Shown here: in pieces, positions 31,728 to 43,483 of the stretch | Numbering within the stretch: the first letter of the stretch is position 1 | Layout of the letters: each line of letters starts with the position of its first letter | Assembly (NCBI GenBank): GCA_004835665.1 | Contig: RBKR01000017.1 | Location: 930,001 to 994,000, forward strand | DNA length: 64,000 bases | Direction of reading: 5' to 3' | DNA from: Phoma sp. XZ068 | Lineage: Eukaryota > Ascomycota > Dothideomycetes > Pleosporales > Didymellaceae | Notes under the pieces: model-generated | Told to the model about the DNA's origin: nothing | Database searches by the model: none | The model's input: the letters and a program-made list of their open reading frames with translations, nothing else | Position numbers and translations under genes: made by a program

Positions 31728-32675
31728 AATTTAAAAACGTCTTGTTTCAAATCCCCCATTTAAGGTCCAGCCATGCTCCATTAAACAACGTTTAAGATCC
31801 TAACAGCAGATCTTACTCTCGATTTGAATAGATTGGAGCCGTCAACAACCTCAAACTCTGCCTGTTGCGGAGAAAAGAGTGCACCTGGAGTCTAGATGAT
31901 CTCGATACCTGCTTAGATCTCATGTTGCGTCCAGTACTCCCTCCAGATGAGTACTATTGGAGTCAAGAAGTACGTGAACGTATCCTGGATATTGCCAAGA
32001 TAAGTAGAAACGACCCATATACCTGTCGCAGCTTCTGCTGAACTTGATGGTTTCAATATACTCTTCAGGTATAGCGGGAGATTGAAGGGGTTTGAGAGTC
32101 AAGGGAATGGGCTGATAATTGCGACTTTGTGGCGGATACTGATGGATGACCAATAGGTGAAAAAGAAAGTGGAATTCCGCCGTTAGTGCGGCGAGGGATT
32201 ACAGGCAAGTCCTGATAAAAAGGCCGAAATTGCCAAGTTGTCCGAAGAACGGTACTGGCGGTGCGACGGGTAGTGTGCCTACCGTTTTGAACCGGTCTTG
32301 ATCATGCTGCTGACGCTAGCCGTGTTCGAGGAGAAGTGCACAACAGGCGCCTGCAAAAGCCACCTGCTCTTATCGAGCCAATGATGATGACAGAATGCAC
32401 ACAAACTGCAGCTTACAGCAGCAGTGCTCACGTCACGAGCGCTGTGGTTGGACAAAGAAGGACAAGGCTGATGATTTGGAAGTGTTGGTGGAGTACACAT
32501 GCTCGTTCCAACTGCCGCAGGTGTATTGCGGCGCTAGCGTGCCTCGGCCCAACTTTTAGATGGACGTCTTTCGAACAAAGCTCCACGACTCGGGCAGCAA
32601 TTAGCACAACATGCTATAACCCACCATGCGCCCCGCTGCTGGGGCTTTTGTGCCCTCAGCCTTGTCGTCGCAGAA
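31728..32675. other. Intergenic, esterase promoter side
   Basis: About 950 bp between the pseudogene and the esterase. A 133-residue open frame (32336-32737) overlaps the esterase start in another frame and has no domain. Nothing is supported. Confidence 0.35.
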
Positions 32676-33806
32676 ATGGCCCTCCTCGCCTACCAGCCCT
32701 TCAAGGGCGTCTATGTGCTCGCTGCGCTAAGCTATGAGCTTGCACGACTCCCTCTCTTCATCGCCAAATACCTCACCAAATACGGTCGACAGCACCCCGA
32801 ATGGACCTTCCGCCAGGCGATCATGACGCGCATCGTCTTCACCTTCGTCCGCCACATTGCCCGCATACACATCAAGGAGCCCACTCCACTCACACCGGGC
32901 AGCGAGAAGGAGCGCTTTGTGCTCATCAAGCCGGCGGGAAGTGACCAGTACAAGGGCCCGCTGCGCATCAATAGCGACGTCCAACCCGTCGAAATTGGCG
33001 CAACCTGGTACCCGACGCCGCTGGCAGCTTCTGACGACAAGACCAATCTCAAAGTCATCTTCCACATCCATGGCGGTGCATATGTCTCCGGCGACGGACG
33101 AACAAGAGCAAGCGGCTACTTCGCCAAGCTCCTTGAGAAGCACGTAGGCGCAACCCACATCTTGATGCCGCAATACCGCCTCTCCACCCTCCCCGCAGGC
33201 CCAACCTCGAACCCGTTCCCCGCCGCCATCCAGGACTGTGTGACCGCATACCTGTACCTGCTCAACGACCTGCACATTGCGCCCTCGGACATCATCTTCT
33301 CGGGCGACAGCGCCGGCGGAAACGCGGCCATCGCTCTGCTTCGCTACATCAGCGAGTACGGCGCGGACCTGTCGCTACCAAACCCCTCGGCAGCGCTGCT
33401 TTGGAGCCCCTGGGTCGACCCCTCCGACAGGTCTGGCGACTTTGTGCACAACAACCCCAACTACAAAACAGACTATATCTCGATGCCCTTCACATTGTGG
33501 GGCTGCGGCGCATACGCAGGGTCTGGTGGTCAAGCAGTCCTGGAGAGCCCATACGTCAAGCACAAGAACCAGACGTTCAAGACGCCTGTGCCCCTCTTTG
33601 TGAACACAGGTGGTAGCGAAGTACTGTACTTTGATGACTGCGACTGGGCGGAGAAGATGAAGAAGGCGGGTAACGATGTAACACTGGATGTAGAGAAGAA
33701 CGTTCCCCATGATGTGCTCCTGGTGGCGAACATCCTTGGGTTTGAAAAGGAGGCGACAGCTTGTGCGAAGAGGGCTGGTGAGTGGTTAGTTGAGAAGAGG
33801 AAGTGA
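32676..33806 (+). CDS. Alpha/beta-hydrolase fold-3 (HSL-type) esterase
   Basis: A single exon of 376 residues with ATG at 32676. The oxyanion motif IFHIHGGAYVSG lies at 128-139, the nucleophile elbow FSGDSAGGNAA gives Ser212, Asp320 or 321 lies in SEVLYFDDCDWA, and His345 lies in NVPHDVLLV. Together these form a complete triad of the hormone-sensitive-lipase family (GDSAG class). The N-terminal segment FKGVYVLAALSYELARLPLFIA may be a membrane-associated helix, so the enzyme may sit on an intracellular membrane. It should hydrolyse short-to-medium acyl esters; the natural substrate is unknown. Codon use is GC-rich and typical of the core genes, in contrast with the decayed genes upstream. It converges on the DMT transporter with 133 bp between stops. 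Confidence 0.88.
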   Translation: MALLAYQPFKGVYVLAALSYELARLPLFIAKYLTKYGRQHPEWTFRQAIMTRIVFTFVRHIARIHIKEPTPLTPGSEKERFVLIKPAGSDQYKGPLRINSDVQPVEIGATWYPTPLAASDDKTNLKVIFHIHGGAYVSGDGRTRASGYFAKLLEKHVGATHILMPQYRLSTLPAGPTSNPFPAAIQDCVTAYLYLLNDLHIAPSDIIFSGDSAGGNAAIALLRYISEYGADLSLPNPSAALLWSPWVDPSDRSGDFVHNNPNYKTDYISMPFTLWGCGAYAGSGGQAVLESPYVKHKNQTFKTPVPLFVNTGGSEVLYFDDCDWAEKMKKAGNDVTLDVEKNVPHDVLLVANILGFEKEATACAKRAGEWLVEKRK

Positions 33807-33939
33807 GTTCGCGATCATCACACAGTGTTGTAGGGTAATCTGAGCTGCTGCCAAGCAGTGGTTGCTGTATAATCGTCTAGTATACATACCTCAACTCTAA
33901 TACAACATCCCACCTCAAGCCTATTTGCATATCGCTCAA

Positions 33940-35240
33940 CTACCTCCCCTCCCTCTCCTCACCCCCCAACAAACTACTCTCCTCATCCACAACCTTCTTC
34001 CCCTTCTCCTCCTGCACCCCACCCCCCTTCTGCAGCGTAATCCAAACCGCCGCCCCAATAATCATCGACGCCCCCCCAAAACTCTCCACCGGCGGCGTAG
34101 TCCCCCAAATAACCCGCTCAATCACCAACGCAAGCACAAGCTGCAAATACATCAGATTCGTCGCCCGCCCCGCCTTCTCGCGCTGCAACCCCTCCGTCAG
34201 CAGGAACTGCAAAAGAAACCCCGTCAGCCCGATTACGCTGATTAAAGCCCACTGGCCCCCGCTCTGCGGCATTACGAAGTGCAGGTCTGGGTGCAGGAGG
34301 AGTACGAGCGCGGAGCCGATGGTTGCGATTAGCGCGAAGTAGTTTACGGATATGAGGGAGTGGGCGCGCTTGCCGATAACGCGGATCGTGGCGTATGCTG
34401 TTGATGCACCGAAGGCGCCTAGAATAGCGGCCAGTACAGCGAGGGTGCGCTGGGTGGGGGAAATGGGGATTGGTGATGTTGCGGGTGCGGACATCATGAC
34501 TAGGGTCAGTACGTTTGGCTCGGGGGCGCCGGTGATGGGGTCGATTGGGGGAGAGGGGAAGAGCCATGTTGGTCTTGCGACGAGCAGGACGCCGCTGAAT
34601 GCGATGAGGGCGGCGAGGGCTTCGCGGATGGTGAAGGGTTCGCGGAGCCAGATGAAGCAGACCAGGGCTGTGAGGGTGGGGATGATGAAGGTTATTACTG
34701 TTGCGTCGGAGATGTTGAGCCAGGATAGTGAGTCTGGTGTCGTTAGCCATCTTTCCTCTTTCACATACACACGTCTTTTGTCGAGTAGTGAGACTTACAG
34801 TACAACCCAAACAACCCCACAAACCCACAAAACCCCCGCAACACCAACAACCCTCGTATCCCCCTCTTGCCGAACGGAAAGTCCGGCGTCTTATTGTACG
34901 CCATATACAACATCCCCAACACAGTCGTACACAACATCCGAATAAAAATGATCTGCATAGCATGCAGTTTCGTCTCATACCCGGTCGCCAACAACTTCGC
35001 CGCCGTATTCATCACGGACCCACACGTCTGCGCAAGGAAAACAAGCACGAGTCCGAAATTCCTCTCATAGAATGCTTTCAGCGATGCTTTGATGCCGCGT
35101 TGGTGGTGGGCGCATGCTGGGTCGGATTTTTGTAGTTCTTCTTGCTCCGATTCCGGAAGTGGTTCCGCGGGGACTTCTTGCAGGGCGTCGTTTTGAACCG
35201 CTGGGACTGCGGGTGTGCGGCTTGTGCTGCCGTAGGACAT
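33940..35240 (-). CDS. EamA/DMT-family membrane transporter (SLC35-like)
   Basis: Two exons (35240-34799, 34733-33940) with a 65-bp intron (GTAAGT donor) give 411 residues. The open frame extends 27 bases further upstream but only to a GTG; the first ATG is at 35240. After a polar N-terminus come about ten hydrophobic helices in two EamA repeats. Examples are FGLVLVFLAQTCGSVMNTAAKLL, ATVITFIIPTLTALVCFIWL, ALAALIAFSGVLLVARP, LAVLAAILGAFGASTAYATI, NYFALIATIGSALVLLL and ALISVIGLTGFLLQFLLTEGL. REPFTIREALAAL and EGLQREKAGRATNLMYLQLVLAL are typical signatures. Members move small metabolites or nucleotide-sugar-like solutes across plasma or organelle membranes. The cargo is not readable here. The C-terminal tail is charged and cytosolic in type. 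Confidence 0.87.
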
Positions 35241-35715
35241 AGTGGCTGAATTGTGTTTGAGAGCCACTGGAAGTAGAGAGGAGTAGGAGCGGTCAAGAGT
35301 GAGGTTGGGGGAGTAAAGTATATTTGGTCATGGGGAAGAAATAGTCGGCGCGCTGATGGAGAAGATCCACTATTGCCGATTGCCGCGCCTAGCCATGGTT
35401 AGGCGACCAATCGCGTAAGATGCGGCAAGGAAAATGGTAGGCGGTGGATCTAATGCTTAGTCTGTCTGGTTAATCATCTGTAGACACATGTTGCATATTA
35501 TGTGGATCAGAAATCTGCGGTGTTGGCGTACCTAGGAAAAGTAGTCTGGTCGGGTAGAAATTCTGGGTCGAGAACACGATTTCATGTTTTGAAATTTCAA
35601 GTGTTAAGATACACTTGATTTCAACAACTGTGTTTTACCGGATTTGTGTCTTTCAGTATGTAATGTACCGTATTCTCATTTCATCGTCTACACTCTATAT
35701 ACTTCAACAAACCGA
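35241..35715. other. Intergenic, DMT transporter promoter
   Basis: 475 bp between the transporter start and the GH51 stop. No gene or RNA is recognised. Confidence 0.4.
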
Positions 35716-37839
35716 CTACCACCGCCTCTGATACCTCGGCATCGGCATCCTCTTAGCCTTCTTGTAGCCATCAGTTGAGCCGACGGCAGCCCCAGTATCC
35801 AAAACAGCAACACTCAGCTGGGGCATGCTGAACTCGAACGCTCCGCTGTTACTAGCAGTCAACTCAGTAGTCTTGGAGTCAACGATCTGAACACCGGTGC
35901 GGGGGTCGTTGTAAGCGTACGGGTCGCCAACAGAGTTGGTAAGGACGGTCAATTGGGCCTTGGTGCCAGGCTTGACATCCTGGAAGTGAACCGTGATAGG
36001 GACTGAGGCGTTGTCGGTGGTGTTGTAGACAGCGCCCTTCCAGACGAGCGCACCGTTGCGGGCCTCGTCCGTACCAGCACCCCAGTAGACGGGTCCGTAG
36101 CTGGAGTTGGAGGTAGTCGGGAGGGTGTGCGAGATGGGGTGGTGTGCAAACAGGCTCCAGCAGTACCAAGTCACGGCACGGGTCGTCTGTCTGGCATCGG
36201 CGGTGAATTGGATGAGCGTAATGGGCCACTGGAAACGGTTCTCGTTCTTCAAAACGGGGGCGTAGAAGGTTCCGGGGATGCGGTCGGAGTTGCGCTCATA
36301 GCCTAGGAGAGAGACGGCCTCGCCGACTGCACCAATCCACCAGGGGTACTTGTAGAGAGGGCCGTTCCAGCGAGGAGGAGTGGCACCGTTGACGTGGGTC
36401 GCGGCAACTTCACCGATGATGTGGCCGATGTCGTTGTCAAAGCGATCGAACTCCTCAACAAGCTCATCCGGCTCGCGGTAGGGGTGGTAGTCACCAATGG
36501 CATCAGCTGGGTATTTGATGCCGTTTTCGAGGTTGGGGCCAGTAGTAGCACCCTCATCGGCTGGATCGCTGGTGGCGGACGAGCCGATGACCTGAATTTC
36601 AGGGTACTTGGCCTTGATAGCGTCGTGGAACATAATAAAGCGGTACTCCTTGTAAGAGTCCCAACCTCCAGGGAAACCAGCGAGCCAGTCCTCATTACCA
36701 ATCTCAACGTAGTTCAGCTCGAAGGGCTCAGGGTGGCCAAGGGCAGCGCGCTTAGCACCCCATTCAGTGTCGACCGAACCACGAATGAACTCAATCTCAT
36801 TCAAGGCATCGTCAATGAAGGGCTGGAGGTCATCCTTGGGAGTGACATCGCCGTTCAGAGCAAGACCAGCCCAGACGCCAATAACAATCTGAAGGTCCAT
36901 ATCCTCAGCCCACTCGAGATACTCCATCATACCAAGACCGTGAGTCTGCTGGTAGCCCCAAACACCCTGGAAACCAGGGCGCTCTTTCAAGGGGCCGAGA
37001 GTGTCCTTCCAGTCCCAGTAGGTGTCGTTTTCGTGTCCCTCGAGCATGTTACCGCCGGGGAAGCGAAGGAAGTGAGGGTTCATCTCGGCAAGAGCCTCGG
37101 CGATGTCAACGCGGAGACCATTTTTGCGGTTTTTATATGTGGGAGGGAACAGGCTGATCAGGTTGAAGTCGAGAGATCCGCTCTGGGTACCCTTAGGGTC
37201 AAAAGCGATAGCAAAAGTGTTGTTCGAGTTGGGAGCATCCTTCTCAGGAGTGAGCTCGAAAGTGTGCTCGGTCCACTCGGAATCAACGGACTTAGACTCA
37301 ACCTCAACTGAGCCAAAAACATCGTCTGTCAGATTCGACTGCAGCGAAGCTGTAAATGCGCCAGTATATGCGCCCTTTACCCAGAAAGATCCGGTGTACT
37401 TGTGCGCCCTGACATCGATACCCCAGTAGCCCTCGTTCTCGAAGCCAACCTTGCCGACGGTGCTGTTTCCGACAGCAACCTTCATGGAAGCAGGAAGGGC
37501 CTTGGAAAGCGGATCAGTGCCATTGTTGATGGTAAGGCTGGCGCCATTGATAGGAAAGTAGTGAGCTGTGGAGACCGGGTAACGCCTGCTGTACTGGAAA
37601 GCACGGTTCTGGATCAACTCGGCATAAATACCACCGTCACCCGAGTTGTTGATGTCCTATGACTGTCAGCGAGTCTCTGTAGTATGTATGATTGTAATCA
37701 CCTCGTGGAGGAATCCGTATCCGTAAGGGTGGCCAAACTTGCCGGTCTGATTGCCTCCATTGGACTGGACGGCAATGTCGACAGCACCAACAGATGCTAC
37801 GGCAGTAGCTGCAAGGAACACCTTTGCGAAGAGCCCCAT
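35716..37839 (-). CDS. Secreted alpha-L-arabinofuranosidase, GH51
   Basis: Two exons (37839-37702, 37656-35716) with a 45-bp intron give 692 residues. The signal peptide is about residues 1-19 (MGLFAKVFLAATAVASVGA). The N-terminal domain (about 40-215) includes a carbohydrate-binding-like beta-sandwich. The catalytic barrel follows, with LRFPGGNMLEG, the acid/base Glu368 in YVEIGNEDW and the likely nucleophile Glu462 in HIIGEVAATH. A C-terminal beta-domain ends in a basic tail. GH51 enzymes release terminal arabinofuranose from arabinan and arabinoxylan by retention. Size and layout fit fungal AbfA-type enzymes. The wide set of NxT/S sequons agrees with secretion. Together with the GH43 enzyme it suggests growth on plant wall material. 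Confidence 0.92.
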
Positions 37840-39198
37840 ATTGACGATTGTGAAGACGGTTGCTCACAAAGTGATGACCCAAGATTACATCCGGGTCTCT
37901 GGCTTTTGTAGCTCTACCATTTTACCATGCCATTTCATCCGGATCTTGGCAATACAACGTTCGAGTTGCCGTGTTGATCCCTACGAATTTTTGTCATCGC
38001 AGCCATGCCTGATCAGGGTGCTCGGTATAGTAGTTTCCGCAGGTACACACGCACCCCAGCGCCTTGAGGCTTCAGCCATTGGAGGAAGTCCGGCGCCTCT
38101 ACCGGGCGGAGAAATGTAACTGTTCCAACTCCTTGCGCGCCGTCCCTGGAGATCCATGTCGATCTGAATGAACCCCTCCTACAGTGACGTGATGCTCAGA
38201 AAGCGGCTTAGGCGTGACCGGGGTTTTGGCGGGCATTCACCAATTTAAGGCAGCGGGCCTGGCAGCGCAACGGTCGCGCCAACCCGCACTTGCTTTGCGT
38301 CGAAGCTTTCGTGGAGAATTGTGGAGAACTTGGGGAAGTATCGGCGGAAGCTCCGCGACTTGTACTGAGGGGATTCTGCCGACGCCAAGCAGATGCTCGC
38401 AGACTTTCCGATACTAACGCTGTGTTTTGCCGAACAACCTTCGAATCAACAAGATCAATCACTCACTTTTGATACTTCGTGGGCTTATGCGAAACTTTTT
38501 GGAAAGAGATCATGCAGCTAGCTGATCCCGTAGTAGTATGTCAGAGGAGCAGGAGTGTTTCCATTGATCAACTTGGCAAGCCTCGGATGTTTGAGCTGCA
38601 ATATCCAGCAACAGCGGAGCTGCCTTATAGGCACGAACAGCATTACGAGGACAAAACCAGTTCTATCACCATCATGGATTGATGCTCACCTTTGCGCTGC
38701 AGGATTTTTGCAATATGAGAATTGTACGAACTTCACGTTGTTGGCTCCCTTGCTACAACCTGCTTCTGGAATGGCTAGTATACTTTTTGAGTGACTTAAG
38801 TGCTTTCTTGAATCCTCAAACGTCCGGCCTGAAGCACGACTGCAATTTTCTTCAGTTTTGCTGTTGCGACCCCGGCAAAATGAGGCGTTTGACAAAGTCG
38901 AGACATCGCACGCAATGCACGGTCAGCGCTTAAAAAAGTTTGCTGACGTCACGCGGCAGTACCTCACAACATCGCGAAGTTGCTGGATCAGGTCATCACA
39001 ACAACAATTTGACATTTTGTCGTGTGTTGAAAGAGTTGGAAGATGGAAATGTCATTATTGAGATGGAATAATTTCTCAAGCTGATGGATATTCTTCCGAT
39101 ATGTATCCTAACGTGTGCCAGACTTACATCCTCACCGAACGATCATCAAGACTTCAAACCTTCACATCTAAGCACGGCGTCAAGCCTACATATTAAAA
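37840..39198. other. Intergenic, nothing recognised
   Basis: About 1.36 kb between the GH51 start and the next plus-strand gene. It has several short open frames without family resemblance. It should contain the divergent promoters of both genes. Confidence 0.4.
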
Positions 39199-40572
39199 AT
39201 GCCTCGAAGACCCTCACGACAGAACCCTGAACCTCCGCAGAGACCGCATCTAGAGATAAGGGCGGCAAACACGCGGCTGAGAGGAAGGCCACAGGAATCA
39301 CCAGAGACCGCGAACACGATATCCGCCAATATCAAAGCAGACATTATCGCGAACTGGAACTTACCTTTAGAAAACATTAACACCTCTGTTCCTCCTGAGC
39401 GGTGGCCTCTCAACGAGCCGGATCCCGACCAATGGCATAACGACATCATCCAGCTTCTCCATGAAGCCTCTAAGTTCTCGAAAGGCGATAATCAAGCTTT
39501 CCAGCTAGATTTGAGCACAGAGATTGGTTTTCGACAATTAAAAAACAGGAGCGCCAAGGGCAAAGCAGACTACATGACTGTCACGGACTTGAAGAGGGTG
39601 TGTAAGCGCTTAGAAAGCAAGGCAGAGGAATCGAAAGAGCCAGAAGAGAGTGAGAAGCAAATTGAGGCCAACAAAAAACCAGTACGGCGTGGAAGATCGA
39701 ACGGGAAGCCATTAGAGGAGACTCGCCCCCAGGATGCTCGAGCCATAGACGAGCCACCTGCTCTACAGGACGAAAACCCAACTGCGTTGCGTCGCAGACG
39801 TAGACCAAAGAAGCCCGTCCCTTCCGTCCCAAACGACCAAGCCCACATCAAACCAACAACCAAACGCCAGGCATCAGACCTCCCCATCCGACCAGCTCGC
39901 AAGCTCCGCGGCGTCAGATCCCCCAAATCCAAACCTGCTGTCCCACCGCCAGTTACGCCCGCCAATCCACCAGAAAACTCTGATGACGAGGCAGACGACG
40001 ACCAGGAAAATGAACCTCCCGAACCCGTCAGCGGGAGGCACATCTATGGCGACTTCATCAAGCCCACCACCGTCGACTTCAACGCCTCAAGCGAAGCGCC
40101 AGCACAAGCACGCACACGGCAAACACGCAAACGCGGGCGCGCCGATAATGACAAGCCGCCCAGCGAAGTCCAGATCGATTCCGATCCACGAGACATCGAC
40201 GCCACAGGATTTCTATCGGAGCTGGATCCCAAAGAAGCGAGAAGGCGGCGGAAACCGCGACTATCAAGACTGCAGCAGAGCCCCGTGGTAGAGCCGGCGT
40301 GGTCACAGGACGTTCCCGTTCCGCCTGAGACACCGATTCTGACGCCTGCGACTGATGGACCGATCTCAGGGACACCATCTGCACCGCGGGAATCCGAGAT
40401 GAACGAGGTGGATGTAAGGATCGGGCTGATCTTCGAATTGCTGCCTGACATTCCAGCGCATGCGACAGCAGAGGAGAGAAAAATGTTGGAAGATCGAGTG
40501 GTGTTGTTGCGTAGGGATGTAGATACGTATAAAGATGCGGTGTGGGAAATCAATGAGCGCGCAAGAAAGTAA
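39199..40572 (+). CDS. Unknown basic, disordered protein (probably nuclear)
   Basis: A single exon of 457 residues with ATG at 39199. A short ordered N-terminal segment (TISANIKADIIANWNLPLE...WHNDIIQLLHEASKFSKG) is followed by long disordered stretches. These are rich in Lys/Arg, Pro and Glu, with RRRRRPKKP, KLRGVRSPKSKP and RTRQTRKRGRADN as nuclear-localisation-like clusters. An acidic run (DDEADDDQENEPPEP) separates two basic parts. The C-terminus is a predicted helix or coiled coil (AEERKMLEDRVVLLRRDVDTYKDAVWEIN). I do not recognise a domain. A chromatin- or DNA-associated role is guessed from composition only. Confidence 0.6.
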   Translation: MPRRPSRQNPEPPQRPHLEIRAANTRLRGRPQESPETANTISANIKADIIANWNLPLENINTSVPPERWPLNEPDPDQWHNDIIQLLHEASKFSKGDNQAFQLDLSTEIGFRQLKNRSAKGKADYMTVTDLKRVCKRLESKAEESKEPEESEKQIEANKKPVRRGRSNGKPLEETRPQDARAIDEPPALQDENPTALRRRRRPKKPVPSVPNDQAHIKPTTKRQASDLPIRPARKLRGVRSPKSKPAVPPPVTPANPPENSDDEADDDQENEPPEPVSGRHIYGDFIKPTTVDFNASSEAPAQARTRQTRKRGRADNDKPPSEVQIDSDPRDIDATGFLSELDPKEARRRRKPRLSRLQQSPVVEPAWSQDVPVPPETPILTPATDGPISGTPSAPRESEMNEVDVRIGLIFELLPDIPAHATAEERKMLEDRVVLLRRDVDTYKDAVWEINERARK

Positions 40573-40841
40573 ATAAGAGACACACCCGTGAAAGGGGCTC
40601 GAGTCTGAGATCGGGGAAAAGAAACTCGTATAGATGAAAGTGTATATGTGGGCATCAATTTACTTCATCAGTCCAACGCAAGTGTCTCCGTTCTACTTTG
40701 CGTGGCGTCCGTCCCAAGAGATGGGGGAAAGGATAGTTTAAACGAGCTAGCATTCGAATGTTGTTTACATACATGAGATAACGGCCTAGATAAATCAAAT
40801 ACCACTTCTAGAAGCTTGACTGGGTGAACCGATAATCATTG

Positions 40842-42904
40842 CTACACGATGGTGAACTGCGCAATAGGGAGTTTTTTAATGAACTCCTCGATAGGCCACG
40901 TTCCGTGAACGGGATCCTTCTCCGTGCCGTATTTTTGTCCTAATTGTATCCATCCAACTCGCTCGTACTGTCCTTGCTCGAGTTTTCTAAGAACGATGCC
41001 AAAATACCCTGGACTATACGTTGCATCTGTGGTTATTGATAGCATCAGAAGTGTAAATGTATCTCCTGGGAGAATAGGAGGTGCAGCAGTGTTGTGATCA
41101 AAATCCCACTCGCTATTATAAAAGTCGATCCTGAAACGCTCGGCACCATCAACAATGTAAAATAAGTCCACATGATCCCACGCAAGCTGCACAAAAACGT
41201 AATTGCACTCGAGTGTGATGCTGGCAGCCGACACCTGGCCAAAGTGTGCAGGCCCGACAGTTTCGTAGACAAAGTCAATGAACTTTAGGGAGGGTAGTAG
41301 GTCTCCGTCCATGAAACTAACGCCACAAGCTACGGAAATCCAAGACCATGAAGGACAAACGGTGTCCGGTCTATTCGGTCGAGAAACACGTGTGCCAGGT
41401 TGCCACATTAGATCCTCAAGGAGGGAGCCTCGCCACATTCCAGCTACATAGACGTCATTCCTTCGAAGCGGTTGCAATCGAAGCACCAAAGCCGATATTG
41501 CCGGTAAGCGGTCCTTTTCGAAAGTGAGCTGAAGGCGGGAGTAATGTTCTACTGCAACTTTCCAGGCTTTGATCGGGTCGTTATTGGTCCATGATTTTAG
41601 GTGCCAGTGATCTACTATGTAAAGATCATCGGTGCCATCTTCCGATAAAAAAGCCGAATCACACTCCCAGTAGAGTTGTTCTTTGCCCATATGAATGACA
41701 CGAGCTGACACTTTTCGCTCCTGGTAGACCCATGCGCGCGTCAGTAGTGGCCAGAAAGAATAATCGGTATCGTCGAAACTAAGTCGTGGAAATCGCGGTG
41801 CATAATCACGGACGAACAATCCATCTTCTTGCAAAGCGATGGCTTTCACATCAGTGTCCGATTTTGAGAAACAACCCTGATCACTGTCCTGGGACCAAGT
41901 TGCCGCAATCGTGATGGCCGCACCCTCGTATATATCTGCCATAAGCGCTGCAGAATCTTGCCAATCCTCTTCATCGTCTTGCAAGATGCCTATGATTTGA
42001 ATTTAGCTCAAATCCTAAGCAACTTCAGGATCTCTTGTACTCACACAATGCATCAATCCATATGTAATGGAAACCGAGGTTTAAGCAAAATTCTACCGCA
42101 TCGCGGAAGGTTTTTGGCAAAAGTTCTAGAGGAAATCCAGCCTTCAATTTAGCGATTGTGGTAGTTTTCAATCGCAACTTTGGTCCCACAGGACCCCAGC
42201 AGTGACTTAGACAGGCATATCCAGATACCAGCTCTAATTGTTCACAAAGTTGAATACACCCATTTGTCAGCTTGAGAATTCGTTTCGGGGATTGACGAGG
42301 TCGATACTGGCGTTTGCAATGCTCATGTTCATGTGCGCAAGTATGGAGCCATTGACAGGCAGTAGTGACTGCCTTTCGGGATGACGTATCTCCAGAACGT
42401 TGCGGTAGCCCATACAGATTCCAACGTGCCTCGGTCCCTGTGAGATGTCAATGGTTTAAAATTAATTGAAGAATTATGCATACCCTGGACCCGAAAGACT
42501 GATAATCTTGAAGATATCGCTTGAGAAGTGTGGACGATAATCTTAAATATGAACTGATCTCGGAGTAATTTTACTTTAAACCGGATAGACTGCACAGAAT
42601 AATCCAGGGGTTTTGATTGTTTCCACGAAGTGACGGCATCCACAACTACATTACATAGTTGGCATCCTTTCTCCGACCCAGTCTGGTATTGGTGCAGAGA
42701 TCCCGTCGTTCGATAATACATGTAATCCATATCTGGATTGAAAAACAGTGTCTCCCAGCCGTGATGTAACCTGCTATCAGCCAAAACCGTGCTGATATGG
42801 CAGAAACTACATTTTGTTATACCCCTTCGATCGACATAAGTGGAAGGTTTCGATTCCATCGGCGTCGCTTCAATGCTAAACAACGCATCCTTTTCTTGAG
42901 ACAT
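40842..42904 (-). CDS. Heterokaryon-incompatibility (HET) domain protein
   Basis: Three exons (42904-42484, 42437-42045, 41989-40842; introns 46 and 55 bp) join in frame to 653 residues. The start is ATG 42904, since the longer open frame begins at GTG. The N-terminus has the usual Cys-rich preamble (CSFCHIS... and GCQLCNVVVDAV). The HET domain (about 211-360) shows YACLSHCWGP, FHYIWIDALCILQDDEEDWQ, MADIYEGAAITIAATWS and RAWVYQERKVSARVIHMG, the four standard blocks. The C-terminal 290 residues follow the common HET-protein tail with CPSWSWISV. HET proteins control recognition and cell death after fusion of unlike hyphae. The partner allele or NLR is not visible here. The gene looks intact. 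Confidence 0.9.
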
Positions 42905-43483
42905 GATCAGTATCTTCCGTAAAATCAGCACAAACAAATAAAAACAGAAAAATAGTGTAAGAGTCTTCACCTCACCCTTCGCAGAAGCCTAAAGTCATTC
43001 AGCCTGATACACAGCATAAGCCGCAAGGCTGAGCGGGGCTCCATGCGCACAACATCACGTTACTAGGCTGTGCCGTAACCGTACAGTAGCGAGCGAGGAT
43101 GTAATTGGAGGTGAGGAGGGAGACGGAAGGATCGCTGACGTGTCATGAGGTTGCACAGGTTTGGGAAGGTGCAACTGCGGTTGGTGGCGGTTGAACACGT
43201 GATTGCTCCTGCGTGATGGGGAGGGAGTTGGGCAGGAGCAGGTGTGCGGGATGGGAATTTGGCTTGTTGCATGCCTGCTTCTTTCACACCAACACCGCGG
43301 GACAAGAACAGCTGGGAAGACGCTCGAGTACGAGTCGTGTATGCCATGATACGACCTCTGGTTCCTGTTTAGCACATCTTCAGTACAGCGCTTCCAAGGC
43401 TTACAGACTGAACAAGAAGGCATCAACAATAGTAGATATTATTAAGTTGTGTGGTATCACCCCCCCCCCCCCCTTCTTTCCTA
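42905..43483. other. HET promoter side and poly-C tract
   Basis: About 580 bp without a gene. It ends with a run of about 15 C near 43460-43474, next to the first decayed copy of the argininosuccinate synthase 3' end. Confidence 0.4.

Noticed and set aside
36394..37311. 305-aa plus-strand open frame over the GH51 gene
   Set aside because: Antisense to a well-supported GH51 catalytic domain; no family of its own.
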